Positions 17,205 to 24,764 of a stretch of 24,764 bases of DNA are shown piece by piece. A program made the position numbers and the translations under genes. This stretch comes from Chara braunii (taxonomy: Eukaryota; Streptophyta; Charophyceae; Charales; Characeae): the NCBI GenBank assembly GCA_003427395.1, contig BFEA01000786.1, positions 439,388-464,151 on the forward strand, written 5' to 3'. The notes under the pieces were generated by a model. That model ran no database searches. It worked only from the letters and a program-made list of their open reading frames with translations, and was not told the DNA's origin. Every line of letters starts with the position of its first letter. Position 1 is the stretch's first letter.

Positions 17205-17972
17205 CGGACTGACAGACGGACAGAGAAGCGGGCAATCAGGAGCAGACAGACAAGCAAGCAGGCAGGCAGACAGACAGAAAGACAGAAAGACAGACAGACA
17301 AGCAGGCAGGCATGCGGGCACAGACAAACAAGCAGCCAGGCAGGCAAGAACCGACAGACAGACAGGCAGACACGGACAGACGGACGGATGGACCGACGGA
17401 TTGACCGACTGACCAACCAACCGAGCAACCAACCGAGCGACCGACAGACAGACAGACGGACAGCCACAGACAGATGGATAGACAGATGGGCAGACAGGCA
17501 GACGGACATGTCTCGTACTCTCAAGTGGACAGATGGACGGACCGGCGAACCAAGATGGATGGACCAACAAACTGACAGACAAACTGACCGGCAGACCGAC
17601 CCATAGACCGACCGATCCATCAACCGGCAGACCGACCCATAGACTGACCGATCAATCAACCAGCAGACCGACTCATAGACCAACCCAATGGACAGAGCGA
17701 CCAATAGACACTCAGAACCGACAAGCTGACCGGCACATCAACAAATAGACAGACTGATCAACCAACCGATGGACAGACCAACTAATAGATCGACTAACCG
17801 GCAGACTGGCTGGCTGATCGATCGACAGACAGACAGACAGATGGAGAGACGGACACACGGAAACATGTGCCAAGCTCTTTACTGTGGATCATGCCGACCA
17901 ACAGACAAACAGACTGACCGATCAACCAACCGACAGATAGGCCGACCTACAGACAGGCAGACAAACAGACGC
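17205..17972. repeat. Degenerate GACA-type tetranucleotide satellite, about 770 bp
   Basis: Nearly continuous GACA, GACG, GACC, GATC and AACC tetramers in 4-bp register, for example AGACAGACAGACAGATGG. Short non-repetitive breaks occur near 17505-17525 and 17868-17900. Every strand and frame yields pseudo-proteins rich in RQTD or CLSV. These are artefacts. Confidence 0.93.
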
Positions 17973-18042
17973 GAGGGGAGTGGGAGGAGGGCAAGGAGGA
18001 GAAGGGGGAGGAGGGGGAGGAGGGGGAGGAGGAGGGTGTCTG
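17973..18042 (+). repeat. GGGGGAGGA repeat, quadruplex-prone
   Basis: Three tandem GGGGGAGGA units, then GGAGGAGGG, within a purine-only tract directly after the GACA satellite. Confidence 0.8.
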
Positions 18043-18395
18043 CGCCTTACACAGGCAGGTGTTGAAATTTTGTGACAGTGCACTCCTGGAAGACGCAAAT
18101 GCAGCTGGCAGGAGGCTCTCTCTCTGCCGCTCACAATTCTCCTTTTCTTTTTCCTTTTCTTTTTTCTTTTGCGAAGACTGTAATTTCGTTACCAGGACCT
18201 CACAATTCTACCCACACTGCGGCCCATTACCCACCTTCGGCTGATTCTGGACACCGCATTCGGCTCCCCATCCATCCACCATGATCAGCCTTCCACACCT
18301 TCCTGGAACCTCAAACAAGTTTGAAAGTCGATACCACGATTCTTTTTTCCCTTAAAAAAAAGAATGCTTTCGACTCTTTCGAGCTGTGTTCGGAA
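18043..18395. other. No recognised gene
   Basis: Contains a pyrimidine tract (about 18137-18170) and otherwise no identifiable feature. Confidence 0.5.
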
Positions 18396-18455
18396 TCTAC
18401 CACGGTCTACCACGGTCTACCACGGTCTACCACGATCTACGGTCATCTACCAGAT
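18396..18455. repeat. 10-bp tandem repeat
   Basis: TCTACCACGG is repeated three times in perfect register, then TCTACCACGA, TCTACGGTCA and TCTACCAGAT. Confidence 0.9.
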
Positions 18456-18556
18456 CGAAGTGTTATAGGATTACTGAACGGCGAACACAGCTTGCAAGCA
18501 TTCTTTTTTAAGAAAAATATACAGCTGTCTTCTCTTCATATGGGGGACAGTTGGGG

Positions 18557-18604
<48 letters not shown>
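18557..18604. repeat. (ATT)n microsatellite, 48 bp
   Basis: Perfect trinucleotide run. The poly-Leu frame across it is not a gene. Confidence 0.95.
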
Positions 18605-18927
18605 GAAAGGATTCTACATTTGGACGAAGACGAAGAAAAACAAAGTTACCACACCGAAGCTAAACAACCTGTCTTCCCCTAAAACTCCGTGCTCGAGAAA
18701 GACTCGTCATAGCAGAGCCACCAGCTCTGTTGCAGCTGTGCCCCTGCAAGCATTCTGATGGAACTAAGGCAATATTATCAGAACGTGCATTATCCCTCCT
18801 AAAACCAACCGTGGCCTCAACAAAGGCGACGGCACGTCCCTCCAAGGATACCCTACCCTTCCCAGTCCACCCTCTGACGCCCTAACAGCACGCACTTACA
18901 ATCCTTGCACTTTCCCCTTTTTTATCT

Positions 18928-18960
<33 letters not shown>

Positions 18961-19500
18961 GACCTGTGGCTCAGTCCCTCACAAGGGGAAGTAAGCTGAT
19001 GCGAAACAGAATAAGATCCCAAGACACCACCAAAACCTCTGGTAGAAAGGGACATGCCACACTACTCACCAAAAGAGAAACTCGGGAGTGCATATACACA
19101 CAGAAGGTGGCAAGGTACATCTGTACTATGAATAGTATCGGATGCATCTTTCCACCATCTGCACTCGTCATTGTTTACGTTTCGTGAGTATTATGGTGAG
19201 GCCCATAGCCAAAGTTTTCAAACATCATTCCATGTTAGAGGCCTTCAGGCATGATCACACGAGGACTTTTCCTACTGTTTTCTGCGCATGTTTGACGTCA
19301 GATGCATCCAGTACCGTTGTAAGTGTGGTCAGATACATTCAGGAAAGTGCTGGTGTGAATGTGCTCTTAGACAAATACCAGAGATAATTGAGCAGACACC
19401 AACACAGAAAAAGAGTTACCAAAAAAAAAAAAAAAAAACAGAATTACCACACCAAAGCCATACCACCTTTATGCAAAAAAGACGCTTGCCGTGGATTAAC
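18605..19500. other. Non-coding stretch with T- and A-runs
   Basis: A 28-30-base T run ends at 18958 and an A run spans about 19422-19438. Both could be retroposon tails, but I found no flanking duplications. TTACCACACC-AAGC occurs at about 18648 and 19443. No gene recognised. Confidence 0.45.
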
Positions 19501-19503
19501 AGG

Positions 19504-19646
19504 GGGCCTCACTCCACTACACAACATCCTACATGCATTTGGACGCTCTGTGGACCCGATGCATCCAGAATGTTGGACTGGTTCTAATGCATCTGGCACA
19601 GAAAGAGACCAAATGCATGCAGAGTGTTGTGTAGTGGAGCGAGGGC
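19504..19646. mobile_element. Foldback MITE, family C (143 bp)
   Basis: CTCCACTACACAACA at about 19510 is mirrored by TGTTGTGTAGTGGAG at about 19625. The inverted similarity continues inward through CATGCATTTGG and GATGCAT, so nearly the whole segment folds. The outer GGGCCTCACTCCACTAC resembles GGGCGTCGCCACACTAC of the MITE at 21563. No target duplication was identified. Confidence 0.65.
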
Positions 19647-19648
19647 GA

Positions 19649-19890
19649 CGGTCATGTCTTTGCGTGAGTGGTCAGACACAGGGCTGACTCAGCACTTCCA
19701 CAAACCACCTGCCCCCACTGCACGTTGTCTGGTCTTTCATGCAAGTGTTCCGTTTTGCCGGTCACGTAACCACGGTCATGCGGTGTTTGCATGCACGGTC
19801 GGACACAGCGCTGACTCATCACTTCCTCTGGCCCCGCTGTGCATTGTCTGATCTTTCATGCAAATGTTTCGGTCAACGACTGGCTGAATC
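19649..19890. repeat. Direct repeat, about 125-bp unit, two copies
   Basis: CGGTCATG (19649 and 19773) and GGTC-GACACAG-GCTGACTCA start matching blocks. They continue through CACTTCC, GCA-TTGTCTG-TCTTTCATGC and AA/AG-TGTT-CGGT. Confidence 0.8.
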
Positions 19891-19914
19891 TTCACCGCAA
19901 GTAATTCTGAAGTG

Positions 19915-20222
19915 GGAAAGATTCAACGATGTTGAAGTTTTATGAAATCGGGTTTCAACGATTTAAACGGTGCTGAAAATGTTGAATGCCCCCCCCTTCG
20001 CATAATGTTGAATGTTTTGAAATTTTGAAGTGGTGAAAATGTGGAATATTCTAAATACCCCCTTATATCCCAATGCAAATAGACGCTGAAGATTTTGAAA
20101 ATTTTGAAGCGGTGAGGAAAATTCTGAACACCCCCCTGAGGCATCCGGATGAATTTTGAAGCTGAAGATTTTGAAAATTTTGAAGTGGTGAAGATGCTGA
20201 AACTTATGAACCCCCCCCCCCA
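19915..20222. repeat. Minisatellite of foldback-arm units with C-runs
   Basis: About four units read GCTGAAGATTTTGAAAATTT, then TGAAGTGGTGAAGATGCTGAA, each closed by a C-run (19989-19996, about 20058, about 20130 and 20209-20221). The unit matches the terminal inverted repeats of the element at 20268-20810, as if its end had been amplified in tandem. Confidence 0.75.
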
Positions 20223-20267
20223 CACCCTCCCTGTTTTGTTTTCTTTAAGCAGGGGTTGTTCATACTG

Positions 20268-20810
20268 TTCAGCACCTTCACCACATCAGAAATTTCAAAA
20301 ATTTCTCAGTCTAGATGTATAGGCTTGGATCCCACAGTGCGTTCTTAAGAAAAACTTGGAAAAGTACCCTGAAAGTCGTGTCCGCGCCAACCGGTTCGTA
20401 AGAACGAATTTGGATCCCATAGGCCCGACGGGGAAGGCACTTCTCCACAAATTTTGCTGAAATGCACTCCGTCCCAACTTCATCTACAGACATCCAATGG
20501 CCAATGACCACGAAACGACAACAGAAAAAAGGGAAAACCCAATTTTGCGGAGGCACCTACTTTCAGGGGGAGGGGGGAGGGGGTAGGGGCCGGGAGCTTT
20601 TGGAAATTTGTTCACGAAACCAGCCACGACTCTCTGTGCCACGAAGGAGGTCCAGAGAAGAAACAGCCCAATTATTTTCCCTGTCTGCTCACCGCGGAAA
20701 CCTGTGGGATTTCTTTTTTTTTCACGAAAGTACCCCTACTAAGGACTGTGGGCTCCAAGCCATATTAAAGTTGAAGATTCTGAAAACTTTGAAGTGGTGA
20801 AGACGCTGAA
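20268..20810. mobile_element. Long-TIR foldback element (543 bp)
   Basis: The left end reads TTCAGCACCTTCACCACATC and the inverted right end TTCAGCGTCTTCACCACTTC. Similarity continues for about 75 bp per side, including GGCTTGGATCCCACAGT (left) against GGCTTGGAGCCCACAGT (right, inverted). The core has no recognisable coding. Flanks show no clear duplication, so the superfamily is unknown. Confidence 0.65.
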
Positions 20811-20900
20811 AAACCTTAACTGCTGTTCAGAACGTCAGTACCTATGTAAATGTTCAATATTAGTGGACCCGTTAACCACCTCTCATCATCTAACCAACCA

Positions 20901-21016
20901 ACCCTAGGTAATTCAGAATTGCGGTATTTTACTCATCTTCTTCTTGTGGAGTTCGAACTCAGGTCTGTATTTCAACAGTTCAGGCGAGTCGTACCACCTG
21001 AGCTAGGCCAGTAGGT
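20901..21016 (-). mobile_element. tRNA-derived SINE, copy 1
   Basis: On the minus strand, TAGCTCAGGTGG (21005-20994) matches a Pol III A box and GAGTTCGAACTCC (20960-20948) a B box about 45 nt apart, as in tRNA genes. A non-tRNA body follows: ATGAGTAAAATAC and CAATTCTGAATTACC. The anticodon and acceptor stems do not pair properly, so this is not a functional tRNA. It shares about 100 bp with the plus-strand copy at 21415, including GTTGAAATACAGACCTGAGT. Confidence 0.8.
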
Positions 21017-21146
21017 GGATTACTTGTTTTTGTTTAGGGTTCCTTTCGTTTTGTTTTTTTATCCCCTTGTTTTTTTTTCCCGTCACAACCATTACTTAGC
21101 GCCGAAAGAAAAAAAAATACTGTTGGGGTCAAGTCGCACAAGCAGT

Positions 21147-21269
21147 GTTGAGGTTCCCTCAACGCCTGAATCTGAACGTGTTTGTGGAGATGTGCTGTTG
21201 AGGAAACTCAATGCGATTTCCGCACATATCCACAACCGCTTCCAGATTCAGGTGTTAAGGAAACTCAAC
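21147..21269. mobile_element. Foldback MITE, family D/E, copy 1 (123 bp)
   Basis: The left arm GTTGAGGTTCCCTCAACGCC and the inverted right arm GTTGAGTTTCCTTAACACC continue into CTGAATCTG and GTGGAGATGTGC-type blocks, about 50 bp per arm. It aligns over its length with 22033-22154. ACTCAACGTTGC is repeated just to the right after A-runs (about 21298). Confidence 0.75.
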
Positions 21270-21414
21270 GTTGCCAAAAAAAAAAACAAAAAAAAAACTC
21301 AACGTTGCTAGTGGAACTAGGCCCCTACAGAAAGAACGGGAAAGAAAGAAAAAAAAAGTGAGCCAAAAAAAAAGGGAAACTGTTGTTGTTGCATGTGGAA
21401 CAATCGACGCTCCC

Positions 21415-21705
21415 AACTGGCCTAGCTAAGTAGGTACACCCCTAAATTGTTGAAATACAGACCTGAGTTCGAACTCCAGTGAAAGCTCATGTATAATCAA
21501 GTGTTGGTGTGAATACTCACCATTCCACTGGGAGATGAGTGAAATATTACAATTCTGAATTAGGGCGTCGCCACACTACTCTCGAAATGTGAAAAAGACA
21601 AAAATGTGGCGGGTGCATCTGGCCATGTTCTAGCGGGAAGTTCATTCTCTGTCTGCACATTTCGAGAACCGTGGGGCGATGCCCTTACCCAGGCCTGGTC
21701 AGTTG
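21415..21705 (+). mobile_element. tRNA-derived SINE, copy 2, split by a MITE
   Basis: The A-box-like TAGCTAAGTAGG (21423-21434) and B box GAGTTCGAACTCC (21465-21477) are followed by a body with GAGATGAGTGAAATATTAC and CAATTCTGAATTA. The MITE at 21563-21684 interrupts it exactly at TTA. After the MITE the sequence resumes TTACCCAGGCCTGGTCAGT, which aligns with TTACCTAGGGTTGGTTGG of copy 1. Confidence 0.78.
21563..21684. mobile_element. Harbinger-like MITE, copy B (122 bp) inside a SINE
   Basis: The ends GGGCGTCGCC and GGCGATGCCC are inverted repeats, flanked by TTA on both sides (21560-21562 and 21685-21687), the duplication typical of PIF/Harbinger. The uninterrupted SINE copy at 20901 shows a single TTA at this point. 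It shares CACTACTCTCGA, AAAGACAAAAAT, GTGCATCT and GCACATTTCGAGA with copy A. No coding capacity. Confidence 0.85.
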
Positions 21706-21920
21706 GATCATGACTCCGATGCTAATTTCTAAAGGTTGTCACCTTTCGGGTTAAAAAAAAAAAAGAAAAGAACATGAAGCGTAATCTACGGTGGTCCCAA
21801 CTCCAGACTGGGCGTAATTCAAGGGTCCAAGGATCCAGGCCGGCAACTGGGATCCCGACCGGCAATGGAGTATGGGGAAGTTTGACTACAAATGCCAGAT
21901 CGGGGGCCAAAGTCCCGCTA

Positions 21921-22025
21921 CTGTCTCCACCCGAATAGAACGCCCGGTCATTATAGCTGTATTTGGGGTCCCTTTCAGTCCAGATGCAGCAATAATGACC
22001 GGGCGTTCTATTCGGGTGAAGACGG
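21921..22025. mobile_element. Tc1/mariner-like MITE, copy 2 (105 bp)
   Basis: Same length and 41-bp arms as 10207-10311, flanked by TA (21919-21920 and 22026-22027). I count about 15 differences from copy 1 with no indel. Most lie in the central loop, while the arms are nearly identical. Confidence 0.87.
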
Positions 22026-22032
22026 TAGTAGC

Positions 22033-22154
22033 GTTGAGTTTCCTTAACGCCGGAATCTGGATGTGTTTGTGGAGATGTGCAGAAAACCGCGTTGAGTTCC
22101 TCAACCGCACATCTCCACCAACGCGTCCAGATTTGGACGTTGAAAAAACTCAAT
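22033..22154. mobile_element. Foldback MITE, family D/E, copy 2 (122 bp)
   Basis: It begins GTTGAGTTTCCTTAACGCC a few bases after the Tc1/mariner-like MITE and ends with AAACTCAAT. GTGTTTGTGGAGATGTGC on the left is mirrored by GCACATCTCCACCAACGCG on the right. Its position suggests insertion next to or into the neighbouring MITE's TAG end. Confidence 0.75.
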
Positions 22155-22161
22155 GCGGCTA

Positions 22162-22212
22162 CACTCTCTCCCTCCCTCCCTCCCTCCCTCTCTACCTACC
22201 TACCTACCTACC
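22162..22212. repeat. (CCCT)n(CTAC)n compound microsatellite
   Basis: CTCCCTCCCTCCCT then CTACCTACCTACC in perfect 4-bp register. Confidence 0.92.
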
Positions 22213-22389
22213 TTAACTCCTACAGATCGCAAGCAATCTACCAGAACCCAGTCTGGTTGCATGTTTTCTTTTTGTTTTCCGTTTTTCCCTTTTTTTAATC
22301 AATTGTGAAAAAATAAAAAATAAACAAATAAAAAATTGGTTCAACACTAGGAAGTTGAACCCAAATCCGGGCTCGTTTCATTTTTTGAG

Positions 22390-22470
22390 AGTTGGCTGTC
22401 AAGGGGGTCAAGGGGGTCAAGGGGGGTATAAGTTATTTTTAAAGGGGCTAAGAGGGATTAAAGGGGGTTC
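22390..22470. repeat. GTCAAGGGG tandem repeat and related G-rich units
   Basis: GTCAAGGGG is repeated three times at about 22398-22427, then looser AAGGGG-type units to about 22470. Confidence 0.75.
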
Positions 22471-22499
22471 CTTTAGTGTGATTTTGTTATTTTCTTTTT

Positions 22500-22920
22500 T
22501 ATCTCCGATTCGGTGACGAATTCTGATGTGACCCTCAGCCAAAAGTTGTTTGTATTGCAATTCTACACAACATATATTTTTTACAAATTTTTTGACTTTC
22601 GTTCTTTGTTTTTTGTTTTCTTTGTTTGTTTGTTTTTTTTGCGCTGGGGCTGCCCGGGACCCTGCCCGGGGGTCATGCCCTGCCGGGCACCCGGGCGTGT
22701 ATCCGGGCACTTTCCCGGCCAGGCCAAACAAAAAAGAAAAAGAAAAAAAGGTTGTTTTCTAGGCTACCAGCCGGGCCGCCTGGGTCACCTTGTTTGCCCG
22801 GCTGGCCCAGCCCTGCAAGGGCCAAAGAGGGTCCCAGCAAAAAAAAACAAAAAAAACAAAAAATAAAAAAAAACTGAAAAAGACTATGTTATGCAGAACA
22901 ATAAACTGAACAACTTGAAA
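22500..22920. repeat. Head-to-head arms of the foldback family with a double GC island
   Basis: The left arm, read inverted (about 22630-22500), and the right arm (about 22838-22920) each run GC island, A-run, a TATGTT-TG-AGAA block, ACAACTT. This is the same order as 5956-6200 of the hAT-like element. Two GC islands, 22641-22727 (many GCCCGGG/CCGGGC) and 22764-22838, face each other across an A-rich spacer. No 8-bp duplication was found, so it may be two truncated copies or a rearranged one. Confidence 0.5.
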
Positions 22921-23107
22921 GGGTTTCACCCAGTTCGCAGGACAATTACAGATCCCAGGTCTCGATCCCTAGACCTATCCCTGAACCCCTGTACAGCTAC
23001 CCGTTGACTTCGTGTGCCTTGAACCCGAGACCTGTCCACAGACACGTGCGTTTAGGTTTCGTGCGTATAGTTGGGTCGCGTGGACTTCAACCCTAGCCCT
23101 TAGTTTT
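22921..23107. other. No recognised gene
   Basis: Contains a small hairpin (AGGTCTCGATCCCTAGACCT at about 22956). Nothing else identified. Confidence 0.45.
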
Positions 23108-23122
23108 AGCAGTCCTAGGGTC
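23108..23122. repeat. 15-bp target duplication, left
   Basis: AGCAGTCCTAGGGTC, identical to 23351-23365. Confidence 0.88.
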
Positions 23123-23350
23123 TTTCCTTTTTTTTTTTTTTTTTTTTTTCCCCACCAGTGTTAGTGCTGCTGATAGGAGCAGACACCACTAACACCTGGG
23201 GAGAGGCTCCATCCATTGGTGGAGAGCATCACCTGCTGGAAAACAGGTCCAGCCTCCCATATACAGAAAATGTGAACGTCTGTGAAAAGTGGGAATAGTG
23301 ACCATGAGATCTGCCAGCATTGATTGCCCTGCAACCCAGGGGATTGACTG
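23123..23350 (-). mobile_element. Retroposon with poly(A) tail and perfect 15-bp duplication
   Basis: A T-run at 23128-23149 is the poly(A) tail of a minus-strand insertion. It is flanked by identical AGCAGTCCTAGGGTC sequences at 23108-23122 and 23351-23365, the hallmark of LINE-type target-primed insertion. The 228-bp unit has no coding frame of note. Just before the tail a strong hairpin pairs GTGTTAGTG (23158-23166) with CACTAACAC (23187-23195), plus inner CTGCT/AGCAG. I see no clear A or B box, so a SINE with another head or a reverse-transcribed host RNA are both possible. Confidence 0.85.
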
Positions 23351-23365
23351 AGCAGTCCTAGGGTC
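23351..23365. repeat. 15-bp target duplication, right
   Basis: AGCAGTCCTAGGGTC, identical to 23108-23122. Confidence 0.88.
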
Positions 23366-23990
23366 AGTCTTGTAGGTTAACCCTAAGTGTAGCCAAGGGA
23401 CAGCCTAATGAAGGCTAGGAGTTTCTGGAAGTCGCTACTTGACTCTTCGGAGCCATTACCGTTGTCCATAGCTGAGTCACCAAGGGTCAGTCTAGTCTTA
23501 GTCCCGTCAGCAATCTCAGTCCCAATCCACCTTGCCCAGTCAGCAAGTACCAGGTGGGGCGGCACACTACTTGGGCCTGGGACTGAAGGTAGACCAGACC
23601 ACCAACGAAGCAGTATAAATAAAGGGACAGCGCCAAGCCATTCATTCATTCGCCTGCGAGCCATGCGGAAGTGTTGCTTATGCGACTTGTGTGTTGGAGG
23701 TCTGCAGGTGCCTGACGAAGAAGCGGGCGGGCGGCCATAGTCGCTGGTGGAGGAGGAAGACGACGGCGGCTATAGCCGCCCAGTTGCTGACGTCTACAGA
23801 TAAGAGTCTAGTGTGTGTGTGTGTCCGTGGACATTCAGGGTAGATCCTATGCGTGTGCGCATGTGCGTGAGTTGCGTGAGAGTGTCTGATTGTGGAGACA
23901 GTGTTCGAGGGGGAATTCAGACTATGGTAGCGCTCAGCGGCCATAGCCGCCAGATGTGACAAGTTGACTTAAGCTGGGTTCCCTGCCGAA
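23366..23990. other. Unassigned region around the TATA box
   Basis: No protein family recognised. GGCGGCTATAGCCGCC at about 23766-23781 is a perfect 16-bp palindrome, echoed by GCGGCCATAG at 23730 and GCGGCCATAGCCGCC at about 23938. A short (GT)n lies at about 23814-23824. Confidence 0.45.
23614..23623 (+). promoter_or_regulatory. TATA box candidate
   Basis: TATAAATAAA in GC-balanced DNA. About 40 bp on, (ATTC)3 and an ATG at 23663 open a 25-codon Cys-rich frame (MRKCCLCDLC...). The sequence on both sides could equally be an LTR promoter. No gene downstream is recognised. Confidence 0.4.
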
Positions 23991-24007
23991 GGCCATATTT
24001 CTGAGTT

Positions 24008-24070
24008 GCAAACTATTTGCGCCCGGGTCATATCGAAATTCCGTGCCAACTTTTGAATAAAAATTAAGAA
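24008..24070 (+). repeat. AT-arm unit of the dispersed family
   Basis: GCAAACTATTTGCGCCCGGG, TCATATCGAAATTCCG and CCAACTTTTGAATAAAAATT align with the unit at 5518-5590. The hAT-like element at 24089 is inserted just downstream. Confidence 0.5.
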
Positions 24071-24088
24071 AAAATATATATATATATA

Positions 24089-24764
24089 CAGGGTTGCCAG
24101 GCCGAACGTACGGAGGCCCCTAAGCTGACCCCCGAACGTTCGGGCGTTCGGGTCCCCGTACGGGGCCCAAACCTGAAGGGGTTCGGACCCCACAAAAAAA
24201 TATTTTGGAACCTAAATATTAATAGTTTTTTCTGAATTTTTTTCTGTGCGTTCTTTGTGATGCAAGGTATCTCCCCCTAAAGTTTGAAGCCATTCTGTTC
24301 AGCCAAAACAAAACGAAAAATCGGCAAAGATGGTGGTGTCAAAACTTGCTTGCCCACTCACTAATTTATTTTTTCCCTCTTTTGAAGTCTTTTCACTTTT
24401 TGTTTTTCCTTTATTTCGGGGCATGATAAATTTTATAATTTTTTCAAATTTTATTTGTAGATTCTCTATTGTGTAAGATACACATATAAAATTTTTCATG
24501 GCATTTGTCACAGCCAAAATAAAATGAAAAATCGCCAAAGATGGCAGTGTCAAAAACGTGCTCGCCCACTCAATAATTTCATTCTCGTTTTATTTTTTCT
24601 AATTTTCATCATTATTATTTATTTTTAGTATTTGATTTTTATTTCAAATTTGGTAAATAATTGGGATGTAACATTGAAGCAAATGTTGTTCAGTTTATTC
24701 TTCTGCATAACATATATTGTTTTCAGATGTTTTGGAATTAGGTTTTTTTTTTTTTTTTTTTTTT
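24089..24764. mobile_element. hAT-like foldback element, copy 3, cut by the window end
   Basis: It begins CAGGGTTGCCAGGCCGAACG after TATATATA (24081-24088), with a GC island to about 24193 rich in CGAACG/CGTTCG/CGTACG. It then runs inverted relative to copy 2 for about 640 bp, including two units of AAAGATGG--GTGTCAAAA (about 24326 and 24538; spacing about 212) and the ATATGTTATGCAGAA block (inverted, about 24700). A T-run ends the window. The right terminus and its 8-bp duplication lie outside. Confidence 0.78.

Noticed and set aside
17138-17704. 188-codon minus-strand frame rich in SVCLSVC and plus-strand RQTD frames
   Set aside because: Translation of a GACA tetranucleotide satellite; all frames stay open because of the repeat.
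1-24764. CRISPR array or bacterial operon
   Set aside because: No regularly spaced identical repeats with unique spacers and no prokaryotic gene structure; the content is eukaryotic.

Overview
This is eukaryotic, repeat-dominated nuclear DNA with no intact protein-coding gene that I can defend. The plant-type initiator-Met primer site, the gypsy domain order and sequence style, a U6 snRNA copy, tRNA-headed SINEs and dense hAT-, Tc1/mariner- and Harbinger-like miniature elements point to a large green-lineage genome. A charophyte alga such as Chara is my best guess from the style of the gypsy proteins; a bryophyte, fern or other large plant genome is not excluded.

Layout. Positions 225-7734 are best read as one old minus-strand Ty3/gypsy element. 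Decayed gag/protease, reverse transcriptase, RNase H and integrase remnants fill about 390-5080. A matched pair of 164-bp segments (225-388 and 7571-7734) looks like LTR ends, and the right one abuts a minus-strand primer-binding site at 7558-7569. The element's 5' part is interrupted by two foldback hAT-like elements (5124-5877 and 5956-6715). The second has a perfect 8-bp target duplication. The first carries a secondary MITE.

Positions 7735-16700 are intergenic-looking: microsatellites, palindromes, a tailed U6 retropseudogene (9484-9617), a 105-bp Tc1/mariner-like MITE (10207-10311), a tandem duplication holding an expanded GA tract with a 5-N gap (11133-11137), and weak minus-strand exon candidates near 12.9-13.6 kb. 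Positions 16.6-18.1 kb are satellite-like: an 80-bp tandem repeat, then about 770 bp of degenerate GACA-type repeat, then a G-quadruplex-prone tract.

Positions 19.5-22.2 kb are a dense nest of miniature elements: foldback elements, two divergent tRNA-derived SINE copies, a MITE sitting inside one SINE at a TTA duplication, a second copy of the 105-bp MITE, and two copies of another 122-123-bp foldback family. Positions 22.4-22.9 kb hold a head-to-head pair of AT-rich arms with GC islands. A retroposon with a perfect 15-bp target duplication lies at 23123-23350, a TATA-box region follows, and a third hAT-like copy starts at 24089 and runs off the window.

The most promising undescribed material is the foldback hAT-like family (AT-rich core, GC-island ends full of CGAACG/CGTACG motifs) and the set of exact-length MITE families. 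No gene network can be inferred; what links the features is transposition history.
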